A stretch of 64,000 bases of DNA from Ferdinandcohnia sp047246645 (GTDB lineage: Bacteria; Bacillota; Bacilli; Bacillales; Bacillaceae_L). Made by a program: the position numbers and the translations under genes. Below, piece by piece: positions 52,814-62,181 of the stretch (the stretch's first letter is position 1; each line of letters opens with the position of its first letter). A model generated the notes under the pieces. It was not told the origin of the DNA. It did no database searches and saw only the letters and a list, made by a program, of their open reading frames with translations. Where the stretch lies: NCBI RefSeq assembly GCF_047246645.1, contig NZ_JBFOKR010000004.1:198696-262695 (forward strand). The letters run 5' to 3'.

Positions 52814-55800
52814 GTGAGGAAACGAATATCTATACTTTTAGTTACTTTTACCCTGTTGTTTTCTACGATTCCATTAGAAGGGGCCTATGCTGCGACGCAA
52901 ACGGGTTGGAAGTATCAAAATGGACAGTGGTATTATCTAACAGCAACAGGAAGCACAGCTAAAGGCTGGGTACTTGATAAAAATACCTGGTATTATCTAA
53001 ATAAAAATGGTGTTATGCAGACAGGCTGGCTTCTTGATGGGAACAGCTGGTATTACCTGACTAAAAGCGGGGCGATGGCAACAGGTTGGGTTTTGGATAA
53101 TGGTAATTGGTATTACATGCACAGTAATGGTGTAATGGCAACGGGATGGGTCCTCTACCAAGGGAAATGGTATTTTCTAGAAAAAAGTGGAAAAATGCGA
53201 ACGGGGTGGTTATTAGATAAGAACAAATGGTATTACCTTGCTCGGGATGGATCCATGCAGACAGGTTGGTTTACAGATCAAAATAGTACCTATTACTTAA
53301 CATCAAGTGGTGTGATGGTAACAGGGTGGCTATTAGAAAAGAACAACTGGTATTTCTTTAATTCAAGTGGTTCAATGAAAACGGGTTGGTTGCAATTAGG
53401 CATTAATCACTATTATTTAAACCATGATGGTGTTATGCAAACAGGCTGGTTAACATTAGATGACCATATGTATTATTTTGATAATAGCGGGGCAAGAATT
53501 ACTGGAACTGTGTTGCTTGATGGAAAACCGTATGTGTTCTCAAACGAAGGAATCTTGACGGATGAAAAAGTTACTGGGTGGTTTCCTTATAAAGATAAAC
53601 TTTATTACTTTGACAAAAATCAAGAAATGGTAACGGGCTTGCAACTTATTGAAGAGAACCTATACTATTTTGATAGTAATGGTAGTATGCAGACAGGATT
53701 TATTACTGTTGACGGAAATCTCTATTACTTTGATGAAAATGGAGCAGCAGTAACAGGCTGGCATGAAGAAGCAGGAAACCTCTACTATTTTTCAAACGAA
53801 GGAACTGCTTATAAAGGATGGTATACAGAGGGAGAATACACGTACTATTTTGGAAGTAACGGTGTAGCTATTAAAGGATGGTATACAGAAGGTGAGCATC
53901 TTTACTATTTTGACAAAAATGGTAGGTCAGCAAAAGGCTGGTTAGAAATTAATGGAGAATTCTATTATTTTGATTTGAATGGAATTGCTGTAAAAGGCTG
54001 GTACCAAGATGGATACAATCTCTCTTATTTTGATAGTAATGGAGCAGCGGTACGTGGCTGGTTTACAGAGGGTGAAGATTTTTACTACTTTGGAGGTAAC
54101 GGCATTGCACTCAAAGGTTGGCAAGAAATAGATGGAAACCTTTATTTCTTTGAAGAAAATGGAATAGCAGTAAAAGCTGGCTGGTACCAAGATGGAGGAA
54201 ATCTCTCTTATTTTGATAGTAACGGAGTAGCGGTAAGTGGATGGTTTACAGAGGATGATGATCTTTATTACTTTGGAAGTAATGGTATTGCACTAAAAGG
54301 CTGGCAAGAAATAGACGGAAATCTTTATTTCTTTGAAGAAAATGGAATAGCAGTAAAAGCTGGCTGGTATCAAGACGGAGAGAATCTATCCTATTTTGAT
54401 AGCAACGGGGCAGCAGTACGCGGGTGGCATACAGAAGGAGAAAACCTATACTACTTTTCTAATACTGGTGTTGCTGTAAAAGGCTGGCAAACAATAGATA
54501 ATGAGCTTTATCTTTTCAATGAAAATGGGATAGCTGTAAAGGGCTGGTATCAGGATGGAGATAAACTCTATTACTTTTTGAGCAATGGAGCAGCTGCAAA
54601 AGGCTTTTATAAATACGGTAATAATACTTATTTTTTCAATGATAGCCGAGTCGCAGTAAAAGGCTGGCTACAAATTGAAAATAAGCGTTATTATTTTAAT
54701 CAAAGTGGAATTATGATCACTGGTTGGCATTTGGATAAAGAAATTAATAAATGGTATTTCTTTAATTCAGAGGGAGTCATGCAAACCGGTTGGGTTACAG
54801 ATGCAGGCTTCAAGTATTTCTTAAATAATGATGGCATCATGCAAACTGGCTGGGTACTTTATAATAATAATTGGTACTACTTCAATTATAGTGGGGCTAT
54901 GATCACAGGTTGGTATGAGGAATACGGTAAAAAATATTATTTAAAAAATGATGGTGTAATGGCAATAGGTGAGCTTGAAATAGATGGTACGATCTATTAT
55001 TTCAATAATAGTGGTGCATTAATCACCGAGCCTATTATAACGTATACGAATTACAGTTATACACTTCAAGACATGTTATCGATTCAGTTTACCCTAGATC
55101 CACCACCACAAACAGACAAATATAAAAATGATAAGTCGTATGTTCACGGTGAGTATCTTGCGATTGATAAAGACAATCCAAAGAAGGCTGTAGTAACGAC
55201 AACTAAGCTTAATGTACGTGAAGGACCTGCTACAACCTACCGAATTGTCGGGTCATACAAATTAAATGCAACTGTAGAGATAGTGGCTCAAAGTGGTGAC
55301 TGGTACGAGGTAAAGTATGGTACTTGGAAAAATGCTACTACTGAGGATGCTGTATATTACATCAATCCAAACAACTTCCAGCAGAAGGATAGCTCATATT
55401 ACCAATTTTTAAAGCTATCACAGCTCGCTGGCATTAGTAAAGATGATATCAATTCGAAAATTCTTTACAATAAAGGAATTCTTAAGAATCATGGGGAAAG
55501 CTTCGTTACAGCTGCTAAAGAATTCAAAGTTAATGAAATCTATTTATTATCGCATGCACTACTTGAGACAGGGAACGGTACCTCTGCCTTAGCAAATGGT
55601 GTTTTAGTATCAAGTGTAGCTGGGAAGCCAGTTGAACCTAGAGTTGTATATAATATGTATGGCTATGGAGCTAAGGATTCATGTCCATTAACCTGTGGCT
55701 CTGAAAAAGCATATGAATTGGGCTGGTTTAGTCCAGAAGAAGCCATTATAGGCGGAGCAAGGGTGATAGCTCAAGATTACATTCATAACTCAACCTATAA

Positions 55801-55969
55801 ACAGGATACGCTGTATAAAATGAGATGGAATCCGGGCAACCCTGGTAAACATCAGTATGCAACTGATATGGGCTGGGCTGTTAAACAGGTTACTACTATT
55901 AGTAATCTCTACAGCCTCCTTGACAAAGGTTCGTACACGTTATTTTATGATGTACCATTGTATAAGTAA
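52814..55969 (+). CDS. Giant glucosaminidase with about 35 choline-binding-type repeats
   Basis: A 1051-residue autolysin, GTG 52814 with AAAAGGAGGACG. Signal peptide about 1-27. Residues 29-745 hold about 35 repeats: the first ten canonical (WYYL), the rest with Tyr-rich variants. A 61-residue set is tandemly repeated nearly unchanged (about 53998-54420). Residues about 790-855 are an SH3-like domain (TTKLNVREGPATTYRIVG). Residues about 860-1045 are a LytD-type glucosaminidase with catalytic-type Glu in LLSHALLETGNGTSALANG, YNMYGYGA, and MRWNP.NPGKHQYATDMGWA. It should cut GlcNAc-beta-1,4-MurNAc bonds. It lies just upstream of licA, with a terminator between. Together with the 62182 gene it gives two related enzymes of opposite domain order. 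Confidence 0.92.
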   Translation: MRKRISILLVTFTLLFSTIPLEGAYAATQTGWKYQNGQWYYLTATGSTAKGWVLDKNTWYYLNKNGVMQTGWLLDGNSWYYLTKSGAMATGWVLDNGNWYYMHSNGVMATGWVLYQGKWYFLEKSGKMRTGWLLDKNKWYYLARDGSMQTGWFTDQNSTYYLTSSGVMVTGWLLEKNNWYFFNSSGSMKTGWLQLGINHYYLNHDGVMQTGWLTLDDHMYYFDNSGARITGTVLLDGKPYVFSNEGILTDEKVTGWFPYKDKLYYFDKNQEMVTGLQLIEENLYYFDSNGSMQTGFITVDGNLYYFDENGAAVTGWHEEAGNLYYFSNEGTAYKGWYTEGEYTYYFGSNGVAIKGWYTEGEHLYYFDKNGRSAKGWLEINGEFYYFDLNGIAVKGWYQDGYNLSYFDSNGAAVRGWFTEGEDFYYFGGNGIALKGWQEIDGNLYFFEENGIAVKAGWYQDGGNLSYFDSNGVAVSGWFTEDDDLYYFGSNGIALKGWQEIDGNLYFFEENGIAVKAGWYQDGENLSYFDSNGAAVRGWHTEGENLYYFSNTGVAVKGWQTIDNELYLFNENGIAVKGWYQDGDKLYYFLSNGAAAKGFYKYGNNTYFFNDSRVAVKGWLQIENKRYYFNQSGIMITGWHLDKEINKWYFFNSEGVMQTGWVTDAGFKYFLNNDGIMQTGWVLYNNNWYYFNYSGAMITGWYEEYGKKYYLKNDGVMAIGELEIDGTIYYFNNSGALITEPIITYTNYSYTLQDMLSIQFTLDPPPQTDKYKNDKSYVHGEYLAIDKDNPKKAVVTTTKLNVREGPATTYRIVGSYKLNATVEIVAQSGDWYEVKYGTWKNATTEDAVYYINPNNFQQKDSSYYQFLKLSQLAGISKDDINSKILYNKGILKNHGESFVTAAKEFKVNEIYLLSHALLETGNGTSALANGVLVSSVAGKPVEPRVVYNMYGYGAKDSCPLTCGSEKAYELGWFSPEEAIIGGARVIAQDYIHNSTYKQDTLYKMRWNPGNPGKHQYATDMGWAVKQVTTISNLYSLLDKGSYTLFYDVPLYK

Positions 55970-55973
55970 GAAT

Positions 55974-56006
55974 AAAAACCTTCATCAGTTGATGAAGGTT
56001 TTTTTG
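55974..56006 (+). terminator. Terminator after giant glucosaminidase gene
   Basis: AAAACCTTCATC pairs with GATGAAGGTTTT, then TTTT. It separates this gene from licA. Confidence 0.9.
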
Positions 56007-56100
56007 AGCTTCAAAAAAAGTATTTGAAAAATAAATAAAGTATTGGAAAATAGTGTTTTTGAAGAAATAGCTGCAAACTAATTTACAAAGGATATTCTAG

Positions 56101-58011
56101 TTGATAAGATATAACCGCGTTCAGAAAATGAATATATCGAATACAGTAGGTGTTAATATGTACTCTTGGTTTAAAGTTCTTGAAGTAATAAATAAACAAC
56201 CTAATTTGAGTCAAAAGAAAATAGGAGAGTTATCTGGCATCTCATCAGGTAAAGTCAACTTAGTCATAAATCAACTCATAAAGGAAGGCTATTTAGTAAG
56301 TGAGAAAAGCGGCCGGAATATGAATTACTTTTTAACAGACCGTGGTGTGGAATTCTTCAAACAAGGAATTGAAGAATATCAGCAAAAAAAGGTGAATATC
56401 CATTCCAAGCCAAAAAAAGAGATAAAAGAAGCAGTCATACTGGCAGCAGGTCAAACTAAGGAGTTTGATCGACCCGTAAGCTTGTTGGAATTAGGTGATA
56501 TTACTCTTTTAAAAAGGCATCTTCGTATCTTAAAAGAGAACGGTATTGAAAAAATTGTAATTGTAACTGGTTATAAAAAAGAAGCATTTGATTTCCTTGA
56601 GGAAATGGATGGCGTCTATGTTACGGAAAATAATAGATTTAAATGGACTGGTTCAATGGCATCTTTAGCATGTGCCTACGAACATATCTCAGATGATTTT
56701 CTATTAATTGAACATGATGTATTAACAGAAGAGAATACATTTAAGCAATTAATTGATTTTCCTCAAAGAGATTGTATTCTTCTCACAAAAGAGAGCGGTT
56801 CTGGAGATGAAGCTTTTGTTGAATTAAGAAATGGATATTTATATAAAATCTCTAAGGACATCCATCAATTTAACCGCATTGATGGAGAAATAGTTGGGAT
56901 TAGTAAGCTCTCTTACGAAGTTTTTACGAAAATGCTACAAGAGTATGAGAATAACAAAAACCCATACTTGAATTACGAGTACCTATTATTAGACGTTGCC
57001 AGACAATATGACATCGGTCACATCCGAATAAACGATTTAGTGTGGGCTGAAATAGATACGATGGAGCATTTTAATCATGTTAAGAATGTCGTTTATCCAC
57101 GCTTAAAACGTAAAGAGGCAGAGTTTAAAAAGAATTTCATTCAAGAGTTAGTGGCCGATGCCTTACGGGTTACTAAAGACGAAATTGGCAGTATCGAACC
57201 ATTTGGTGGAATGACGAATAAGAACTTTAAAGTAATCCTCATGAATGGAAATCAATACGTGCTTAGAATACCTGGTGCAGGTACAGAGCAGATGATTAAC
57301 CGTTATGAAGAAAAAATAAATTCATATATAGCAAGTGCAATAGGGATAGACGCAGCATTAGTTTATTTTAATGAAGATACTGGTGTGAAGATTTCCGAAT
57401 TAATATCAAATGCTGAAACATTAAACCCTAAAACTGCAAAACGTGAGGATAATATGAAACTCACAGCAGGAGTTCTGCGAACCTTGCATCAATCCCACCT
57501 GAAAATGGAGAATGATTTTGATATCATGGCAAAAATAGAGCAGTATGAAAAGATAGCAAGGGATGTTAACGGACAATTTTATCCAGATTATGCAGATGTA
57601 AAGAAACGGGTTATTGAGGTCAGGCAACTACATGAGAAAATAAATGTTGAATATGTACCATGTCATAACGATACAGTTCCAGAAAACTTCGTGAAAAGTG
57701 GAGAAAATCAAATCTACCTAATTGACTGGGAGTACAGTGGTTCGAACGACCCAATGTGGGATTTGGCTGCCCATTCTTTAGAGTGCGGTTTTAGCGAAGA
57801 GGATGAGGAGTTGTTTTTATCTCATTACTTTGAAAAAGAAGAAATAACGAACGAACTGAAAGATAGGGTTTTAATTAATAAAATCTTCCAGGATTTTTTA
57901 TGGAGTACTTGGACAATTATTAAGGAAGCCAAAGGTGACAGCTTTGGAAGCTATGGGATTGAACGATATACTCGTGCGAAGAAAAATATTGAGTTGCTAT
58001 TAGCACGCTAA
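56101..58011 (+). CDS. licA: Winged-helix / nucleotidyltransferase-like / choline kinase (LicA) fusion
   Basis: A 636-residue three-part cytosolic protein. TTG 56101 has AAAGGAT upstream; ATG 56158 (residue 20) is an alternative start. Residues 20-92 are a MarR/wHTH-like domain (NLSQKKIGELSGISSGKVNLVINQL). Residues 109-330 are a nucleotidyltransferase fold, but the signature reads LAAGQTKEFDRPVSLLEL, lacking the second Gly, the Arg and the Lys of GxGxRxxPxTxxxPK. Residues 338-636 closely match pneumococcal LicA choline kinase: FGGMTNKNF (368-376), VLRIPGAGTE, CHNDTVPENF (His 522, Asp 524), IDWEYSGSNDPMWDLA (Asp 542) and the C-terminal FLWSTWTIIKEAKGDSFGSYGIERY. It should phosphorylate choline with ATP. 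The HTH suggests self- or operon regulation. licC follows after 66 bases. Confidence 0.92.
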   Translation: MIRYNRVQKMNISNTVGVNMYSWFKVLEVINKQPNLSQKKIGELSGISSGKVNLVINQLIKEGYLVSEKSGRNMNYFLTDRGVEFFKQGIEEYQQKKVNIHSKPKKEIKEAVILAAGQTKEFDRPVSLLELGDITLLKRHLRILKENGIEKIVIVTGYKKEAFDFLEEMDGVYVTENNRFKWTGSMASLACAYEHISDDFLLIEHDVLTEENTFKQLIDFPQRDCILLTKESGSGDEAFVELRNGYLYKISKDIHQFNRIDGEIVGISKLSYEVFTKMLQEYENNKNPYLNYEYLLLDVARQYDIGHIRINDLVWAEIDTMEHFNHVKNVVYPRLKRKEAEFKKNFIQELVADALRVTKDEIGSIEPFGGMTNKNFKVILMNGNQYVLRIPGAGTEQMINRYEEKINSYIASAIGIDAALVYFNEDTGVKISELISNAETLNPKTAKREDNMKLTAGVLRTLHQSHLKMENDFDIMAKIEQYEKIARDVNGQFYPDYADVKKRVIEVRQLHEKINVEYVPCHNDTVPENFVKSGENQIYLIDWEYSGSNDPMWDLAAHSLECGFSEEDEELFLSHYFEKEEITNELKDRVLINKIFQDFLWSTWTIIKEAKGDSFGSYGIERYTRAKKNIELLLAR

Positions 58012-58077
58012 AAAAACTAGACCCAAAAAACAAAGAAATAATATACACAATTATAACGTTAGTCAGGAGATAAACAT

Positions 58078-58761
58078 ATGAAAGCAATCTTATTGGCAGC
58101 AGGCATGGGAACAAGGCTACGTCCACTAACGTTATCCACTCCTAAGTCATTGGTAGAAGTGAATAACAAGCCATTGCTTGAAACACAAATCGAGTATTTA
58201 CAGGAAATTGGCGTTGAAGAAATCATTGTTGTAACAGGTTATTTAAAAGAGAAGTTTACGTACCTAATCGAGAAATACGGAGTAACACTTGTTCATAATG
58301 ATAAATTTGATCAATTCAATAATATATACACAATGTATCTTGTTCGAAAGTATTTAGAAGATACTTACGTTATTGATGCTGATAATTACTTATCGAGAAA
58401 CTTTCTGTTAAAAGCACCAAAAACATCTCTTTATTTCAGTGCAAAAAAACAATTCGTAAATGAATGGGTTATTCAGTTTGATGACGAACAAAAGATTCAC
58501 GATATAGTGGTAGCGGATAAAGGTGATAATTATATTCTTTGTGGTGTCTCTTATTGGTCCAAACGAGATGGGGAGATCATTTCAAAGCATTTAGAGGAAA
58601 CAATCGAAAAAGGGAACTTTGAAAATCTGTATTGGGACGATATAGTAAAGGACCATCTACCAGAATTAGACGTCTATCTTCATAAAATCCATGAAAGTGA
58701 TAGCTATGAAATAGATTCTCTTGAAGATTTAGAAAAGGTAAGAAAAGTAGTAATGGTTTAA
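58078..58761 (+). CDS. licC: CTP:phosphocholine cytidylyltransferase LicC
   Basis: A 227-residue protein (pneumococcal LicC has about 229), ATG 58078 with CAGGAG. The intact nucleotide-binding signature is LAAGMGTRLRPLTLSTPK (6-23). Metal-binding Asp residues are in VIDADNYL (100 and 102). FVNEWVIQFDD, CGVSYWSKRDGE and the C-terminal LYWDDIVKD...ELDVY...YEIDSLEDL match the pneumococcal enzyme nearly position by position. It converts phosphocholine and CTP to CDP-choline, the donor used by LicD-type transferases on teichoic acid. Together with licA it supplies two consecutive steps. A terminator follows at once. LicD and LicB are not in the window. Confidence 0.95.
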   Translation: MKAILLAAGMGTRLRPLTLSTPKSLVEVNNKPLLETQIEYLQEIGVEEIIVVTGYLKEKFTYLIEKYGVTLVHNDKFDQFNNIYTMYLVRKYLEDTYVIDADNYLSRNFLLKAPKTSLYFSAKKQFVNEWVIQFDDEQKIHDIVVADKGDNYILCGVSYWSKRDGEIISKHLEETIEKGNFENLYWDDIVKDHLPELDVYLHKIHESDSYEIDSLEDLEKVRKVVMV

Positions 58762-58767
58762 AAAACA

Positions 58768-58812
58768 AGAAAACCTGTATCCTCTTTTTAGTTGGATATA
58801 GGTTTTCTCTAG
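58768..58812. terminator. Terminator after licC
   Basis: AGAAAACCTGTATCC pairs with GGATATAGGTTTTCT around a T-rich loop, T-rich on the plus side. Confidence 0.8.
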
Positions 58813-58862
58813 TTTATTCGGATTTATATATTGTGGCTAAGGCTCTCTTGTGTTTTCCTTAC

Positions 58863-60317
58863 TTAAAGCATTGCCCCGTCATTACCTAGCTTATAGCCTT
58901 CTATTGTTGTATTTTTGGCCATTACACCGTTTGAGTAGAAATAGTACCATTTACCGTCTATTTGTTCCCAACCAGTTTCCATTCCACCCCAGTCGGCTAA
59001 GTAGTACCAAGAACCACCATATGATAACCACCCTGTCTTCATACCGTTATTGGTCATGTAGTACCAAAAGCCACGGTCATATATCCATCCAGTCTGCAGT
59101 TTCCCGTTAGAGGCAAAGTAGTACCATGCATCATCAACTTTAAGCCACTTTTTAGAAGCCATTACCCCAGTTTTCTGTAAATAATACCAACCGTTGTCAT
59201 ATACCCAACCGGTTTTCATTCCATTATCAGTCATATAGTACCATTGACCTGAACTGTATAACCAGCCGTTTTGTAAATCACCGCTTGTACTAAAGTAATA
59301 CCATGTTCCTTTAATGTCTCTCCAACCTGTTGCCATTGCCCCAAATAGGTTTGGATCTAAGTAATACCAATTTCCTTCCTTGTACCATCCATTTACAGGT
59401 GCTCCATTAGTGTTATATAGATACCAAGTTCCATCATACACTACCCATCCCTTAGGAGGTTGACCAGAATAGAGGTCATCTTCTAAATACCACAATTGCA
59501 TCCCTTTTTCTTTCAAATATGGGAGTATCTCGGTTGCTTTTGGATTTAATGGATTATGTTCTAAAGTCACACCTAAAATACTGTTCATGTAAAGTAAAGG
59601 CTCAACTGATGAAACTTTGTTATTATCAATCGAAAAATACTCCAGTTTCGGCAAGCTAACTAAAGGTTTAATAGTAGTAATTTGGTTATCACTTAAATAA
59701 ATTTCGAGTAGTTCTTTTAAATTTGCTAAAGGACTCAGATTGGTTACCTGGTTTTCATCGAGATCTAAAAATTGTAATTTCGTCAGTTTAGAAAGGGGAG
59801 CAAGATTTGAAATAGAATTCCCCATTGCGTATAAATCGGTTAAATTAGATAGATTTTGGACAGGTGTAATATCTGATATTGAGTTAAAGCTAATATCAAG
59901 ATCATATAAATTCGTTAATTTTTCAATGCCTTTTAAACTAGTGATTTTATTCTCATATACCCATAATACCTCTAGTTTCGTTAAGTTAGTTAATGGTGTA
60001 AGGTCTGAGATGTTATTATTATCTAACTCTAGCTCTGTAAGATTTTTGGCATACTCTAATCCTTTAAGAGAGGTGATTCCCCGAGATGTTGAGTAAGATC
60101 GACTTCTCAATGAGGTTAATTGAAGCAGATCTTCTTCGGTAAGTGCTCTGTCTTGGATGCCTAATCTTTCTTTAACAAGTGCTTCTAGTGCAGGGTCCTC
60201 AAAAAAAGATGAATTCGCAGTAGAGATAGTATCCTCACCTTCTGCATTCGTTTGCCCTACAAAGGGAATTAAAAATAATGAAATGACTAGAAAACATATA
60301 AAATTAAACTTTCGCAA
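58863..60317 (-). CDS. Internalin-like LRR protein with choline-binding-type repeats
   Basis: A 484-residue exported protein, TTG 60317 with AAGGAGG. Signal peptide about 1-25 (ending TNAEG). A short cap (35-75; FFEDPALEALVKERLGI) leads to about nine LRR units of ~22 residues (78-275) with the L..L..L.L..N.I.D..PL pattern. A linker then leads to about nine or ten wall-binding repeats (290-484) ending YKLGNDGAML. The cap and LRR resemble the sortase-anchored LRR protein at 18-21 kb, so the organism has used two attachment methods for similar heads. A ligand-binding or adhesion role is inferred. It lies between licC and mnaA on the opposite strand. Confidence 0.9.
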   Translation of the reverse strand: MRKFNFICFLVISLFLIPFVGQTNAEGEDTISTANSSFFEDPALEALVKERLGIQDRALTEEDLLQLTSLRSRSYSTSRGITSLKGLEYAKNLTELELDNNNISDLTPLTNLTKLEVLWVYENKITSLKGIEKLTNLYDLDISFNSISDITPVQNLSNLTDLYAMGNSISNLAPLSKLTKLQFLDLDENQVTNLSPLANLKELLEIYLSDNQITTIKPLVSLPKLEYFSIDNNKVSSVEPLLYMNSILGVTLEHNPLNPKATEILPYLKEKGMQLWYLEDDLYSGQPPKGWVVYDGTWYLYNTNGAPVNGWYKEGNWYYLDPNLFGAMATGWRDIKGTWYYFSTSGDLQNGWLYSSGQWYYMTDNGMKTGWVYDNGWYYLQKTGVMASKKWLKVDDAWYYFASNGKLQTGWIYDRGFWYYMTNNGMKTGWLSYGGSWYYLADWGGMETGWEQIDGKWYYFYSNGVMAKNTTIEGYKLGNDGAML

Positions 60318-60608
60318 CTCTAGTTCCTCCTTCAGTCTATTATATGAAGATTATACTATTGGAAGGTTTTGGATGGACAGAAAATGCAAATTTTATCGAA
60401 ATTTGGGAATAAAGTACTAGAATGGTAGAACAGATCCGAAGGGATTTTTGGTAGAAAAGCTATATGTAATTTAAGTAGTAAGGTCATTCAATAAAATCAA
60501 ATGTTTAGACATATGTGTAAACTCATGATAGGTTGAATACGAATGTCATTTCTTGCAAGATAATGATATAATGTGATGTATTACTTAAATGATTGTAGGT
60601 GGATGATT

Positions 60609-61751
60609 TTGACAAAGCGTATTAAGGTAATGACTATTTTTGGTACAAGACCAGAAGCAATCAAAATGGCTCCACTTGTTCTTGAATTGAACAAGTATCC
60701 AGATGAGATTGAATCAATTGTCACAGTAACTGCGCAGCATCGACAAATGTTAGATCAAGTATTGGAAATTTTCGATATAAAGCCGGATTATGATTTAAAT
60801 ATAATGCAGGACAGACAAACATTAACTGGGGTTACAACTCGTGCTTTAGAAGGGTTAGACCAAACAATGAAAGAGGTTAAGCCCGATTTAGTGCTTGTTC
60901 ATGGCGATACGACAACAACCTTTGTTGCAAGCCTTGCAGCGTTCTACAATCAAATTGCCGTGGGACATGTAGAAGCAGGGTTACGTACGTGGAATAAGTA
61001 TTCTCCATTCCCGGAGGAAGTGAATCGTCAAATAACAGGCGTTATTGCGGATCTTCACTTTTCACCAACTTCGACCTCACGTACGAACCTAATAGAAGAA
61101 AATAAAAAATCGGAAACTATTTTTATAACTGGGAACACAGCAATTGATGCTCTGAAAACAACAGTAACTCCAACTTATTCACATGAGGTGCTTGATAAAG
61201 TAGGAGAAGATCGTCTTATCTTAGTTACCGCGCATAGACGTGAGAACCTGGGTGAACCAATGCGTAACATGTTTAAAGCAATCAAGCGAATTGTAAATGA
61301 GCATGAAAATATTCAGGTGGTATACCCTGTTCACTTGAATCCGGTTGTAAGAGAGCTGGCAGATGAAGTTTTAGGAAATGATAACCGAATTCATTTAATT
61401 GAGCCTCTAGGTGTGTTAGATTTCCATAACTTTGCTTCTAGAGCGCATCTAATATTGACTGATTCTGGTGGTGTTCAAGAAGAGGCACCATCACTAGGAG
61501 TGCCGGTATTAGTATTACGCGATACTACTGAGAGACCTGAAGGTATTGAAGCGGGAACTCTAAAATTAGCAGGTACAGATGAAGAAACAATTTATTCATT
61601 AGCAAAAGAACTTCTTACAAACGAACAGGAATATGAGAAGATGGCAAAAGCATCAAATCCATACGGTGATGGTCTAGCTTCTGACAGAATTGTAAAAGCT
61701 ATCTTATATCATTTTGGGAAAAGGGACCAGGCTCCAAAAAACTTTGAATAA
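60609..61751 (+). CDS. mnaA: UDP-N-acetylglucosamine 2-epimerase (non-hydrolysing)
   Basis: A 380-residue enzyme converting UDP-GlcNAc to UDP-ManNAc, needed for the linkage unit of wall teichoic acids and for some capsules. Motifs: FGTRPEAIKMAPL, VHGDTTTT, GHVEAGLRTWNKYSPFPEEVNR, VTAHRRENLGEP, YPVHLNP, DSGGVQEEAPSLGVPVL and RDTTERPE. I choose TTG 60609 because TAGGTGG sits at the right distance; ATG 60603 abuts it, and the longer frame is unlikely. Its place beside licA/licC suggests a polymer pathway, though this is also a common housekeeping gene and could be a second copy. Confidence 0.95.
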   Translation: MTKRIKVMTIFGTRPEAIKMAPLVLELNKYPDEIESIVTVTAQHRQMLDQVLEIFDIKPDYDLNIMQDRQTLTGVTTRALEGLDQTMKEVKPDLVLVHGDTTTTFVASLAAFYNQIAVGHVEAGLRTWNKYSPFPEEVNRQITGVIADLHFSPTSTSRTNLIEENKKSETIFITGNTAIDALKTTVTPTYSHEVLDKVGEDRLILVTAHRRENLGEPMRNMFKAIKRIVNEHENIQVVYPVHLNPVVRELADEVLGNDNRIHLIEPLGVLDFHNFASRAHLILTDSGGVQEEAPSLGVPVLVLRDTTERPEGIEAGTLKLAGTDEETIYSLAKELLTNEQEYEKMAKASNPYGDGLASDRIVKAILYHFGKRDQAPKNFE

Positions 61752-61766
61752 AGACAAGATATACGT

Positions 61767-61796
61767 AACCTCTCATCAAAGATGAGAGGTTTTTTG
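61767..61796 (+). terminator. Terminator after mnaA
   Basis: ACCTCTCATC pairs with GATGAGAGGT across CAAA/AAA and is followed by TTTTTTG. Confidence 0.9.
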
Positions 61797-62150
61797 TATT
61801 AAGAAAGGATATAAAGGTCCGACAAAGGACGTATTTAGAAACGAATAAATGAAGTGCGGATACTCCTCTAGGTTCTCGTTATTACAATGTTCGATCATCT
61901 GCGGGTTTTTCCTCTTAAGTAAAGATATTCCAACTCCACTATATAGACAGCAATACAATCCATTTTTATTGGACAGTTCCTATTTTTAGATCGTGCAAAG
62001 TAAATCCACTTACTCTATTTAAAATATAGATAATTATTCCTGTCTACAGCATTTTTATGTTTCTAAACTACTAAATTTGTAAATTTCTAGATGTTTATGT
62101 CGGAATTTATGATATTATATTCAATAGGTTAATAGAGTAGCTCATTAGCC
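61797..62150. other. Intergenic stretch, no gene seen
   Basis: About 350 bases, AT-rich toward the right. No ORF on either strand combines a ribosome-binding site with protein-like composition. The promoter of the next gene should be in the right third. Confidence 0.5.
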
Positions 62151-62181
62151 CATTAACAAGGAAGAAGGGGTTGGAAAAAGT

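Noticed and set aside
60157..60420. 87-codon ORF divergent to the LRR gene
   Set aside because: It is mostly antisense to the LRR signal region and has no ribosome-binding site.
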